DNA from: Penelope pileata
Taxonomy: Eukaryota; Chordata; Aves; Galliformes; Cracidae
DNA: 64,000 bases
NCBI GenBank assembly: GCA_013396635.1
Contig: WBMW01001305.1
Coordinates: forward strand, 1,972,201-2,036,200
Direction of reading: 5' to 3'
Position numbers and translations under genes: made by a program. Shown here in pieces: positions 11,789 through 24,849 of this stretch. The notes beneath the pieces are model-generated. The model was not told the origin of the DNA. It searched no databases and worked only from the letters and a program-made list of their open reading frames with translations. Numbering within the stretch: position 1 is the first letter of the stretch; each line of letters begins with the position of its first letter.

Positions 11789-14700
11789 ATAGCTGACATT
11801 TCCAGTACATCCAAATCCACGCCACTGTTCCTGAGCCTGGCTTTCTCCACAGAAATTCTTTCTACTCTAGATAGACATATTACTGATGGGAAAATAATGC
11901 CTTATGTAGAGACTTCATGAATAACATTAACTATGAGTCCTGCTGATTTGTTGAGTGACGCTGTGCTTCCATCAGCTAATCTAATTATGCAAAGCCTTCG
12001 GTATTAGAATCAGCCAAATCACACCAATCGCATTTCAAATGTGCACGATGTGTTTACAACTCTCATGAGACATGCTGTCCACTCCATGAAAAATAACAAC
12101 CTTTGTAGTTACGCATGCTAAGGTATCAGTAATAAAATCTCATGCCTCATGGTGTAAGATGATCACTAGAAGTGTCAGAAAGAAATTATTCCCCTAAGAG
12201 ATGGCACAGCAAAATATGTTTGTTGCTTTTGAAGCATCTCCTGTTGTCAGTAGCAGCATGCTTGTGTTAGATCATCGATCCAGCAGTTTGTTAAGGCAAA
12301 TTCTATAATCTGATGTTCTGCAAATCAATCAGTTCAAGACAACCAAAACATAAACCTGCTTTCCCCACAAACTAACCAGCCCTAAATTCTGAAATAGTGA
12401 GGAAAGCATGTCTGGCTCCAGAGCAAGATTTGAAGGATGTGCTTACAGAAATGGCTAAGTCAAAAACTCCAAATCTAGAATCTCCACAAGTTTGTGGGTG
12501 TCAAGATTTGGCTCTGAAATTTGCTACTTGGGGATGATCTCTTTCAGTGTGGTTTAAGTTTTCTGTAATCCTTTTAAGCCATCCAAGATGAGAAGAAAAC
12601 CCTCAAGGGCAACTATTTTGGAGTCTGTATTTGAACCTGTATGGACGAATACATCTCCCCATCCACTGCTTTTATGATGGTATCTAGGGAAATTAATATA
12701 GCAGAACTGCTGCTCGCAAACCAGACTAACCCTGTACAACAGTTGGAATTGTCAAGGGGGAGGACTGCTGGTCCAGCGGCGTATTTCACACCCCACATTG
12801 GCCTTGTTTGCCACTGATGGGCTTTTGGTAACTACAAGAGTACAGAGGTAATCTGTAGTTGATGGGAACCTTCCCAATAGATGAAGACAGCAATAACAAA
12901 GATGTATGATTTTTGTCACTGTAATACGGATGTTCATTCCTGGCACCATCTGTGCATTAATCCTACTGTAATTCTGGTACTTTAAGTTGCTCAAAGAATA
13001 CTTCTGGGAGAAGAGAGTCAGAGCATTTGTTCTTTGGTAGACCATCCCAAAGGTTTAGAAATTACCCTCACAAAACTGTCAGATTTCTTAAAATTTAAAT
13101 AAATTGCTAATTCCTGGAAGTGTCTTCAGAAGCAGCGTTTTATTATTATCCTGGCACTTCTTGCTCATGTTGGCTGCTATTCAGAACCACCCTGGCACCA
13201 GAGTCCTGGCCATGCTGCAGTCTCAAATCACCTGGCACCAGCAGCCTGGAAAGAATCCTTTGAGATAAATGACCACTGTGCAAAACAGCAGCATAAAACT
13301 GGACAATAAAATGTTTTCCTTTTGAGAAATAACTCTGATACTGTGAGGTATCGCAGTTTCTCCCTGTCCCCTCCTGCAGGCTCCCCACAACCCGTCCGAG
13401 CCCCCTTTCTTGGTGGGAGAGACCCCTTGCAGAGCCCAATGTCTCGATGCCCTGAGGGCAGAGGAGCTCAAGTGCTTGTGTTGCTGTTCCTCTCCAGCAG
13501 GTTCCTGCTGGATGGAGAGGTCTGCTTGGCTTCCAGAAGGGCTTCCAGCCCAGCACCAATGTCCCAGCCACCAGGCACCCTGCCAGCCAAGAGCCGCACC
13601 CAGCACTTAGCTTCCACCTCCCCTCCAGCCCCCGCAGCAAGGGACAATCCTCTTCTCATTTCTAGTTTTGAGCTATATGTTGGATTGTGGACAAAAAGTC
13701 ATCTGCTAATGTGCCCTAAGCTGTCTTGCCTGCAGTTTTAAATTCTTTGGCTGCAGAAAGAAAAGAAAAATCACAGGGTTTGTATCCCAACAAAATGAGC
13801 AGATGCCACAAAGATTATAACGCATAAAGAAGCTGTTATGCAGGGGCCTGTTGCATTGGCTCATTTTCACTCTTTTTAAGATTGCAAAAAGACTGAACTT
13901 GTTCTCAGCAGCTCATTGGAAATCCATGAAAGCCTGCCAGGAATCGAACAACAGAGACAGGTGCAAGAAGGCTTGTCTGTTGCGAAGCACCAGGACCCTC
14001 CCTTCTGGCTGCTGCTGCATTAACTGGCTGTGGGCACTTGCAGGCTCTGCAGGGACTGCAGAGCAGCCAGCACATTTTACACATGGCTCTCAAAGAAATC
14101 TTTTACAACAGGAGACAATGAATAACATACTCTTTCAGCGGAAACAGACAGCAAAAGCCAGAGCTTCCACATTTAACTCCTAAGCGCAGGTGCAGGTGAT
14201 AGATCAGTGACTGCTCCTCGGAGCTGTGAGCACTCCGGGTTTCTGCACACGCAGCCCCTCAGGTACCTCCACGGCTGTGTTGTGAATGCCAGGCCGCAGC
14301 CCTGCTTCATGGGCACAGCTGCTGCCAACCCTGTGCTAGGCAGTGCTCGGGGCTCCCAGCTCCGGAGGTGGGGCACGGCAGGGCTTACCATTCTGCAGGG
14401 AGCTGCAGGGCCTGCTTGTCAGCCCACCCATGCTGGCCAGAGCTAGCAACTCTGCTGTTTATACAAAATACCTTTAGATTAATGGTTAGAGAAAGGGAAA
14501 CCGTAACACATCGTTCTCCATATAAAATCATAAGTCTGTCAGGCCTACAGTGCATCTGGCCGAGAAGGGGGGACTAAGATTTATTCCTCCTGCTATACTC
14601 CATCCTCTCCACATTTAAGTCTGAGCCATCTCTCTTTTCACCTATAACACTCTCAGCCAACTCAGGGAAGACACCAAAGTGCAGTTACCACTTCTGACCC

Positions 14701-15189
14701 TGCCAGGACATTGGGGAGCACTGGGACAGAGGCAGGACGTGTGCCTGCCAGCAGCACGAGCCCCCCTGCAGCCAAGGGACCAGAGGGAGCCCAGGGAGGC
14801 ACAGGCAGGTCCCACACTGACCCACATGAGCAGATCAGCTCTCAAGAGGATGTCATGTCCAGAAGGAGATAACCAGAGAGAGCTTTTTCCCAGTTAAGGC
14901 AGCTGAAACAAAATGGGAGGGCTCAGCGCAGGAAAGAGCGTGGGACCCAGAAAAGAAAGCTCAGCACCTCGATGTTCATACTGTTTTCATGCACATCCTT
15001 TCCAGAAGTCTTTTAACTGTGATACCAGCTCCTGTGGCATTCTCACAAAGGTGCTTCTCTCTGTAAAAGGACTTGCGCATTCAAAAGCTTGTCTGTTTTT
15101 TTGTTTGTTTTTTAACCCTCAAATAAATCAAGGGGTCTAATAAGATATTACCCCTCTCTGGAAACTTTATCTCAGTTATAAATAAGACA
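11789..15189. other. Intergenic, no supported gene
   Basis: AT-rich to about 13.1 kb, GC-rich at 13.15-14.9 kb with many overlapping short open frames on both strands, typical of chance in GC-rich DNA. No domain recognised. Confidence 0.65.
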
Positions 15190-15262
15190 CTGGGCTGGAT
15201 TCTCAGCTGATATAAATTCTGGGCTGAACCAAAGCCCAGTGGAGTTGCACCAATCTGGCCTA
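15190..15262. repeat. Ancient amniote inverted-repeat element, copy 3
   Basis: Reads GGCTGGATTCTCAGCTGATA, then TAAATTCTGGGCTGAACCAA, then AGTGGAGTTGCACCAATCTG ending in GCC. This matches from memory an old dispersed hairpin element of birds, turtles and crocodilians whose arms read like CTCAGCTGGTGTAAAT and CTCCACTGAAGT. I am not certain of its repeat-database name. Confidence 0.5.
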
Positions 15263-18200
15263 TTGTCTGTGATGCAGATTAATAGAGGAACGGGACTCTG
15301 CACCACCTATCTGTAGCCAAACCACAGTTTCAGGCACCTCCTTGCCAGCTCCTTGCGCCTGGGGCCATAGATCACAGAAAGTCACACTACAGATCAGAGT
15401 GTGAATCTATGGACAGCCCAAGCATTTTAATTTTTGAGCAAATCTTTGTGATAATGAACAGAAACAGAAGCAGCCTGAGAAGGAACAACGAAACACTGAA
15501 ATCCATTAGCATCAAAAAAATTCAAATATAAAATGAAGTTAGGACCAGAATGATCCTGCCCGTTCCCTGGGGAAACACAACATTTATCAGCAAACTACCA
15601 GAAACACTGCTTCAGGGACCCACACGGCCGTGTTTCTGCAAGGCAGAAATCCTGTTAGATTTCTCAGCCTAGCAGAATAGAAACAAAACCCAGTGAAAAT
15701 AATAGGACAGAAGTCAAATAGCAAACAAACACGTATTCAAGCTGTAGTCCAGAGAGAATGAAATAAAGGCCTATACCAACCCCTAAGGTGTTCCAGTACA
15801 CATGATTGCTCTGCCAGGGCCCATTAACACCTCATAACTGTAACCCAGCACCCACAGAAAGAATTATATTTTCATATAGAAACACAAAAACCAAGATAAG
15901 CTTAACAAACCACTAGAAGCTAAATCAGAGTAGCTAGCAGAATCAAACTCAATTAAAAAAAAAATAAAAAGGTAGAAAAACGAAAGGATGTCAGTCTGAA
16001 AAAGGTGCTTGGCAGTCTTTGTTTCACAGCCAAATATTAGCCTGGTTACTCAGCTTGGACCTGCGCTGTGGAATGGGAAGGGCAACTTCCCGTAAGAGGA
16101 AATCTCTGTGGGCTTGTGTGTCTTGCTGACCGTGGGACTGCACCAAGGACTAGGGGAGCAGGCCTAGAAGCAACTACAGTGAAGCTCAAGGGCTCAAAGA
16201 GCTCACATCCTCCACCACCTGAGACAGAGAAACAGCACCACATGCTGATTCTTCTGAACTGAAGCTTTCTCCTGGATGTTTTCTATGAGAATGATCTTTT
16301 CTGATATTGCAGTTTTGCATCTCATTGTTGCATCTCTAACTCTTGCCCAGACCAAAGCAGGTCGTGAACTGCAATATTTGTACAGAGATTTGAATGTCTC
16401 AGAGTCTGGGATCCTTGGAGCAGATACTCTGGCTCAATCCACAAGAGAGAAAGATAACTGTCAAAAGGGAAGCCAGTGAATTCATGTTTATAGCGAATTG
16501 CCCTGTGCAGGCTGAATTCACATTAGTTTGTCACAGACAGTTCATTACTCATGGCTGGGCTAGGGGCCCACAAAACATTTGAGGAGTTGCTGGCCTTTAG
16601 TAAGGCCATTAAAAATGAACAGGATCAATAAATATTCTTGTTGTTGTGCTTCCAGAGAGCCCACGGGTTAAATGAACTGGGAATCTTCCTTCTCTGACCA
16701 AGGTTCCTCCAGATCACAACGGACAATGTAAAAGAACTGATGGAAGAAGCCTGCCAACCCGGCTGGTACCTTTCTAGGGTACGCTGACAAAAGCAGGGAG
16801 CAGTTTGCTCAGCTTTTCCTGTGAAGCATTAGAATTGTTGCAGAGTATGCAAGCAAAGGAAAGACGAAGGCAATGATTTTGAAAGGTGTTTACTTCAAAA
16901 AGAAATGTAAAAATCGTGTCAAGTCTGGAAAACAAAGCTTTTAATCACAACATCTAAACTCATTCAGAAAAATGAGGTAATACCATCAGACTGATTCCTG
17001 GCTGCGCCGAGGCAACAGCAAACATTTTAAAAAGAACAGAGGAGTCCAGCAGCTCCAAGTACTCTATCATTCTGCTTACTTTTTTATTTTTTTTTTTTTC
17101 CCCCAACATCACCTTAGTATTCAAACCTTCATTGTCTGGGTATAAAGTGGGAGTTAACTTTCAAGGTCTTCCATCTAGAGTTAAGTGAAGACTTCTCAGA
17201 CCCCTTTTGGCCAGTGCTGCAGAGCACAGGAGACAGAGACCTCCTTAGCTGGTATGTCGTTCCAGCACAGCTGGTGGGGCAGCTGCACTGGTCAGTGAGG
17301 GCTCAGCTCAACTGCTTGGAAATGGGGTTGCTCTGCCATTGAGCACAATAGGCAGCTTTTACTGTAGCTCCAAAATACATAAAGGTATTTCTGAAAGGGG
17401 CTCAGGATGGATGCAGGCCAACCTGCAGGCTCATGTAGCACTTCGAGTAATGGGCATGCCTGGAAAAGGGGCCAGAAACATCCAATTTAGTCCACTGTGG
17501 CCAATTAGAAAATAATGATACATGCACACAAAGCAGAGGGGACCGAGAGGTTCATGTGCTACTCGGAACGCCAATTGTATTGATTTATAAGCTGACCTCT
17601 GGCGCGGTCACTGCTTGCTGCGTTCACTCAGTGTGGGCCTATGTGTCTTGTTGCATCTCCTTTCTCCCCCCCCCTCCTCCCCCCCTTACTTTCTTTCAAG
17701 GGAAGGAAAGAGGTAAAAAATAGAGACAAGACCATAAGCTCGGCTAGTCATTTCACAATAGATTTGTATCACCTAACAGAGCTCACATCTTTTTTCTTGC
17801 TGAGCTCCGGTCTGCACTCCTCTCTGAAAGCAGTCATTTTGCGTAGCAGTTAATCTTTATCACACTCGTTGCTGCTCATACATTTTAAAATCTGATTAAA
17901 AAAAGTCAATTACAGATATCCCATGGGTAGGAATATGTTAGGCAATTTGTGTATATTATTTTACAAGCTAATTTGCAGGTCTAAATTAAAATAAACAAGC
18001 AGGAGGGGGAGGGAAGGTTATTACTCTTAGAATTGTATTGATTTATGAAAAGTCATCCCAGCTATAAGTCAGATACGGGGGTCTTTCCAACCCTCAACTA
18101 AGATGCAGACAAGATCTGAGAAGCTGAGATATACTTCCTCACAAGTACACTGCTAAGAGGAGCCAAGCTCATTCCAAGTACAAGTTCAGCTCCAGATCAG

Positions 18201-21200
18201 CATGTCATATGTTTCCCAGGGTTAAGATCACAGCTTTCTTACCATGAATCCCAGCCCCCCACCTGCTGCAGTTTTCCAGGCTCATTTAGGATATCACATT
18301 CTCTCTCATTTTTTATTTTTGCACATCGCTTATTTGCTTTGGCAGCAGACCAAATTCAAGGGAAAAAAAAGCATCTTTAAACTGTGTATTATAGTACCAT
18401 CAATTTGTCTTCTAGAGATAAAAACAGGAAAGCCAGGGCTGCACAACTGCAGGACTTCACAAGCCATTTACGGGATGGGGCAGAGTGCCAGGGGTATTTT
18501 CTCAGAGCCATTGAGGTCTGTTGCCATATGGAAATTCATTGGCTATTTAGTGTAGTGTAGAGAAAGGCACTTCTGCACTGCAAGGCAAGATACATGCTTG
18601 TATGGTAGTCAGTACCACAAATGTACCCTTGTGTAGAATTTGCCAGTTCTACACATCTTCGTCTTTCTTGTGGATGACTCCATCCTTGAAACAAAACTTC
18701 CCTTCCTTTGTAGCACTCACCAAATTCTCCATTTTAAACTTACATTTGTGTGTGAGCACACTCACATATGCCTGAATCCTGCCCTGCTTTGCCCCCTCGA
18801 GCCCTCACCAGCACTGTCACTGCTTTTGCTGGGGCTGGGGCTCAGCACCAGGCGGCCACAGAGGTGCTGCGGGGTCAGCAGGTGCTGGAGGGATGGAGCT
18901 CAGTTGCTTGCATTGTGGAGTGTGGCACATCTCAATTCCAGAATCTTCCAGTATTAGAGCTACCAGTCAGGATTGTGTTAGCAGACAATGGAAATCACGA
19001 CAGAGCTCTGAGCCAAAAGTAATTCCCATCTAAGAAATATATATACAACCAAAACTAGTTATTTCTGGTAAACAGCATGGACTTCACAAATACTGTAGTA
19101 GGCAGAGAATTCGCCTTAGGCAAGTTTCTAGGCATTTATACATCCTGGACGTAGCACTTAAAACACTTGAACACCTAAACATACCTTCACTCATTGTAGC
19201 ATTCAGCTGAGTTCACATTCTTGACTTGCAAATGCCCCTGTTGTTTTGGTGAACAAAACCTTCTGACAGCTGCTGGTGTGTCGGGTACATCAGACAAATC
19301 TTTAGAAATATAACGGCACAGACTGAAATAGCCTAATTTCAAGCTTAGTTGCATTCCTAAACTGCGTATTCTGATCCAAATTCTTATCCAATATATATAC
19401 ATTTGTACCATTTTTCTTCAACTATTGCCAGGGGCTTGCCAAGTGTGTAGCAGAGCCTGGTTGGTCTTCGAAGAGAAACAAGCACATATTGCAACAGACA
19501 TTGATGAGCTTAAATTGGATTTGGCAAGTTTAAATTTGGGATAATTGTGTTTCCCTCCTTTTTTCATATGCAAAGCAATCAGCATGGATGTTGGCATCTG
19601 TCTTCACTTTTAATCTGTTTAAAACTTTATTGGCACGTTCATATGAGGTAAGTAAATAATTTTTTCACGAGCCTATAAAACATCATTAGTTTATTTTTTC
19701 ATCCTGTCAGCTTGGATAAGTATCTCACGGTGCCTGTACATCTTCATGAGGATTTTATTATTTATTTTGATTTAGCCTAAATTAAAACTAAGACTTGTCC
19801 CAAAGCCCTGGGCTTCTCTGACAGTCTTTAAAATATAGAGTAATAAAAGTGAATTAACAGGCTCTCAGTGACTTCCATATGGCAGTACACTGGTAACAGC
19901 AAAGAAGCACCATCAGAGCTTTGCTCCCTCCATTCTGCCCCAGTGCTGCAGCAGGTATGTCTTATACATCTCTCCCGGCCCAAAGCCGAAGGGCATGGCA
20001 CCCTCTCATCAGAACAGCAACCCTGCCCATGCCCAAATGCCAGAAGAGAACATTGCCTTTGCAGACTACTGCTCAACTGTGCAGTTTCTAGGAAACAAGA
20101 ACTGCAGGACAGTTAACTTAGCATTTTAACCACAAACAAGCATTAGCACAGTAAACTGGAAAATGACTTAGCAACACAATGGCTGTGTTACTCTAGCTAA
20201 ACTACATTAATTCTCCATTTGGACTATGCTGATGTGAATTAAAACCCCCAAGCGTATGCACTTTACCAGGAATTTGAGGAGAGAAGAGTCTACGCTAGGA
20301 GTATCAGGAAACATGAGCACAGATCTGCCATAGGTTTGTCCTCTGGCTGATGAATCGCAAGTGCTCCACAGTGGACAGTCCTGACTCAGTATATTTGATT
20401 ACAAATCTCACCTTCCATCCAGCTGAAACATCCTAAACCATTTCCATACAGCTTTGTAAACTAGGTTAAATGGATGAATTATTTTCTTTGAATTAAACAA
20501 ATGCCAAAAGGACCACTGACAGAGGAAAACATCCTGCATGAGAAAGTCTGCACACCTTTGCCAGTGGAGACCAATTAAAGTCCCCATCATGCAAAAATAA
20601 AACTGCCAACAGAAGCACAATGTTGTTTTGTTTTTTTTTTTTCCTGGTGGAACCTGCACAAGAAACTCAGAAGACTGCACTATTATATCCACATTGTGCA
20701 AGCCTATCCTGATGCCTTCTAGTGTACCGCATCTGCAGTCCAGGGCCAACACAAACAAACGAAAATTTGATTTTTGTGCTTAAAATAACTGCAGTATCAA
20801 TGAAAGAAGCGACTAACTTCCCAGCCACCTGTAGATGGCACTACTATGGAGGCAGAGCAGCATTTTGTACTGATGCTGAGACACAAGCTTGATTTATTAC
20901 AGTTTGTGTCTTTAAAGACTGAAGTTGGGATCCACAGGACTGAGACCACAGCTTTGCAATCAAATGGGATGGAAAGAATGAGAAAGACAATGTGAGAAGA
21001 GCAAAATACATTTTCTAAAGTCAGGTTTCTCTTCCACCCACGTGATTCTTCCTTTTGCATCCATGGCAAATGCATCATCCCTTCCGGATACAAGATGCAC
21101 CTCACCTACTTAAACACCTCCCACAGCCTTCCCTCTCCTTCCTCAGCCAGCACACTGGAAAATGCTCTTCCACCATTCCAGCATGCTCTTTCTGCTTCTT

Positions 21201-21399
21201 CAATGCAAAGAAAAATCATTCCTAAGAATTCAGAAAGAAAAAAAGGGTTCTCCCTCCTCCCCCCAGCAGGTCCTGAAGCGCGATGGAAGACCCTTTATTC
21301 TGCCTTTAATGAAGTCAAGCAATACACATCAGTGATATCAACAGCATATTGCAATTCAGTATAATCCAAAAGTTTCAATCCTGCCACCATTGTTATTGA
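15263..21399. other. Intergenic, no supported gene
   Basis: Mixed composition. A C-rich pyrimidine tract lies at about 17662-17695, poly-T at 17081-17100 and 20628-20642. The AT-rich segment around 19.5-19.8 kb looks like a possible conserved non-coding element but cannot be confirmed here. No exons recognised. Confidence 0.65.
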
Positions 21400-24300
21400 A
21401 GTACAGATAAATGAAGCTCTGAGCATTGAGCCTGCCTAGTTAGTTCTCCACCTCTCCTGAGAAGCGAGATTCCTTAGGGAATAAAATAATTTTTCCTTTC
21501 CAATCAAAATTTCCCCCTTTTTCACCTTCCCTGTCCACAAGAGTGGCCTGCCAATGCCCCAAGTCCAACACTCCACCGAGCCTGTTCCCCCAGCACCTGC
21601 AGCCAGCAACCTCACCCACATTCCTCCCTTCTTGCCGTTCCCCAGCTGCCTGGTGCTGATTACAACACACCACAGGTGTGAGCACTCATATGGCCGCAGA
21701 GTGGGACCCAGAGGGTTTGCTATGTGGGCAGCGTCCATTTTGATGCATCGCACCCTGCAGCCCTCACCCTGAGGAACTGGTTGTCTGGCAGCTTCAATGC
21801 CCCAGGCTCCTCAGCTTGTGAGGGCTGGGGAGCCCTGGCATCAGGGCATGTGCCCGAGGCTTCCTCTCCTGTGGTGGGACAAGGAGACCTCTGGGCAGCC
21901 CTGCACGGTGCTGGTGCCAGATGGTGAACCAGGGAGCTGTAACAAACTCTGCAGTTTCCTTTTGTCACTCTGTTCCTCTTAATTTCTCACAGCATCCCAA
22001 AAGCTAAAAGCATCAAGCACACAAGTCACTGCTGCACTAGGAAAAGCGCAGGTATACAACTTAAGTAAATATAACTCAGTTGTACCAATAAAATTGAAAA
22101 CAGAGAAATGACTTAAAAGAATGTACATAATTTTAAATTACAATTTTTTATAAGTTCACTTTTATTGCCTCACTCTTTAAAATAAATCCAGGACTTGATT
22201 TACTTTAATAAAAGTTTAATTTTGCATCTTGGTTTCAGTTCTGTACTCTTAATTTATTCTACAACCAGCCTTCTGACAGGAAAGGAGCTCCTGCAGCTGG
22301 GAAGTTTTACAGGCATGTTATACCCAAGTCACAGTAACACAGTGGTTAAGAGAAAATTCAATTGTATCTTTCACTATGTAGGATTTTTGGTTTGTGGGGT
22401 TTTTTTCTTCATACATATTGTTTTCAAAAAGCAGCAAAGACTGAAACAGAGCCGATCTTCAGATTCGAAATGTGAGCACATGCACCAACATTTCACCACC
22501 ACACCTTTCAAAGCCAAGAGAAATGAGATACAGAAGAGGGAGGTATTGAAAACCAAACCAGAAGTATATCATACACAAACAACAGCATGGCAGAGCAGGA
22601 GCCTCCTGCTCTCAGAGGTCTCAGCATTTGGATCCTACTTCCAAAAACAATTTCAGACCACAAACAACAATTTCTGCTGGGCGAGCACTAGTGAACCCCA
22701 TGTACCTAAATTCATGTTTTTTTCTCACACATATTTCCACTGCCCTGAGGGGAAACCTGCCTCTATCCACTGGAACAGGGGCTCCTCGGTCCCCAGAGGC
22801 CCATCTCCAGGGAGCACAGCTCATGTGAGGAGCCCCAGTGGCCCTACTGTCCCCTCCTAGCCCCCTTGTACCGAGGTTCCCCTCAGGACGCCATGTTCAG
22901 CCACAGCAGCCGTTACGGACACCTCCCTTCATGCATCCTCCTCTCCACAGGGTGCCCACTCCAAGCCTTCAGCTTAATAACAGCAAAGTTTCAGAAAGAT
23001 ATTAAAATAACTTGTATCCCCTTACCTTGAGGAGAGCATCCCACCGGCCCCTGCCTGCTCCACTGCCCCGGCTGCTCTGGAGAGCACCTGCTCAGGGCCC
23101 GCCCCACACAGCCCTCATACAGCCCTCACACCTGGGGCTGATGAGGGCCCCACCACACAGGTGTGCAGGGCCTCTCCTGTGGAGAGGGCAGCCGAGCTTC
23201 GCTTGGGCAGGGCTGGAAACCTCCTGAGGGGCGAAGAACTAAAACACCCATTCTAAGCAGAGTCCACCAGGAATGAAGTGACAGGCATTTGCAACCATAG
23301 GACAAAAATAGCCATGAGATGTCTCACAAAGCTCTCCATATGCTAGATGTCCATGAAGTCCAGGCTGTGGCCCATGGTTGCACTGAGTTCACAAGCCCAG
23401 CTCTGTCTCTGCACACAATGGCCCAGCCAGCCTCATAGGGCCACACAGGGTCATTTTGCTTCTGAGGAGTTGGTTTGCGTGCCATGAACAAAGCTTGTCC
23501 CTCAGATCCTGCTGGGCAGAAGCGCAACCCAGAGGCCTGGCTCGCAAGGCCAAGTACCCGCACCACACGTGTGGCTCTGCACACAGGGGCTGCTGGGTGC
23601 AGGCACGTTTGTTCTTGGACACCGCTTCCAGTGCTTGTACAACTTGCTCTGTAAATCTGTATTTAGCTTCAGTGGTGAGAACTTGTGCTTTGGCTGTCAA
23701 GGATGTTGTAGATTGCAAGTGTCTCTACAACTGTGCTACTCACGACCAATGCATTATTGATCACAAGGTTTGCTATCCCACCACTCACAGCTGTTTCAAC
23801 TTTGCTGTGTACTGCCTGGCCTGCAGCTGTAGCTTATCAGCATGCATTGTTAAAAGAAACAGAACAAAAAAAAATAAAGCTTTTGCTCTTCTACTATTTT
23901 TTGGAGGAATGGATAAAAATCAGCTTACTATTTCTGCAAAAACTACAGGGATAGTTTTGGCCATAGCAAAGGAAAATCATGCTTAGGTGGGGTGGAAGGG
24001 CCCAAAGCACTGTAGTGTGGCTGAGCAGGGAGGCCTACAAATGCTCAGCTGTGAACACCTGAGTGCTGACTGCTCCAGCCTAGGCATAGGGGAGACTTAC
24101 AAGAGCTACCAGAAAGAACAGGAAATAATGTCATGTTTTATGCAAGTCCACAGGGCAGCACACAGCTCTACAAATGAAGAGATAGTGATTTCCTCTCATC
24201 AGCCTCAAAAAAGTACTATGTTGTAACTACATCAGCAGATTTGTTACCATCCTAAATTTATTGTTTCTCTATAGCAACAAAAGCTCCTTCTCCTTGGCTG

Positions 24301-24849
24301 TAGCTGCCAGATGTTCATTTCAGGGCAATTCAGCCACAGACACTGGCTTGCACTGCCCTTGCTCTGTTTTCCCCATTAGTAGTTCTCTTTGCTTCCTAGT
24401 CACTATTTCATTAGCAACGAGTCAAGCACCAGACAGGCAAACCTATACAAAGAAATTTTTATTAAGCATGCTGATGGACTGTGCTGTCTGCTGAAATTTC
24501 GCAGACTGAAAGCCTCCATGCTCCAGGTTGCAATGCTAATCCTCATACCACACAGGCTCTTCTCAAAAGCCTTTCTCTGCCTCCTCTGGTGCAGCAGTCA
24601 CTCATCTCCTCCATCTAAAACCATAAATCCTGCTTCCTCAACTACATGCTGGGTAACAACATGGAAGGACTCCACACTTGTAAAGCCAGAATTTATTCTT
24701 CATCAGGAGAACAGTCAGGACTCCATTAACGTACATACAGATGCAGCTCATTGCTGGTTTCTTCCACTGACTTTTCTCTCTCCATTAACCCTTTTTCACA
24801 GCTTGTTCTTGTCACCTACAGTCTGCTTTAATGCTGTGCTTTAGAAGGA
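21400..24849. other. Intergenic block with GC-rich patches, no supported gene
   Basis: GC-rich stretches at about 21.55-21.95, 22.7-23.25 and 23.35-23.6 kb. Two long open stretches (22195-22860, 221 codons; 23456-23986, 176 codons) have no recognisable domain or splice support, and overlapping frames are open too, so I do not annotate them as genes. Near 23095-23175 short CAGCCCTCA repeats and CACAGGTGTG hairpins give local structure. Confidence 0.65.

Noticed and set aside
12540..13060. Patchy coding-like peptides on both strands that could be a degraded retroviral or transposon fragment
   Set aside because: No motif could be tied to a family and stops occur in every frame. A translated search would be needed.
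22195..22860. Longest open stretch outside AGPS, 221 codons on the plus strand
   Set aside because: No recognisable domain, low-complexity start and proline/serine-rich end spanning a composition change, with overlapping frames open on the other strand. Probably chance.
23389..23986. Overlapping open frames on both strands (176 codons plus, 109 and 86 codons minus), cysteine-rich on the plus strand
   Set aside because: No family recognised and no splice or promoter support. Both strands are open, as expected in locally GC-rich DNA.
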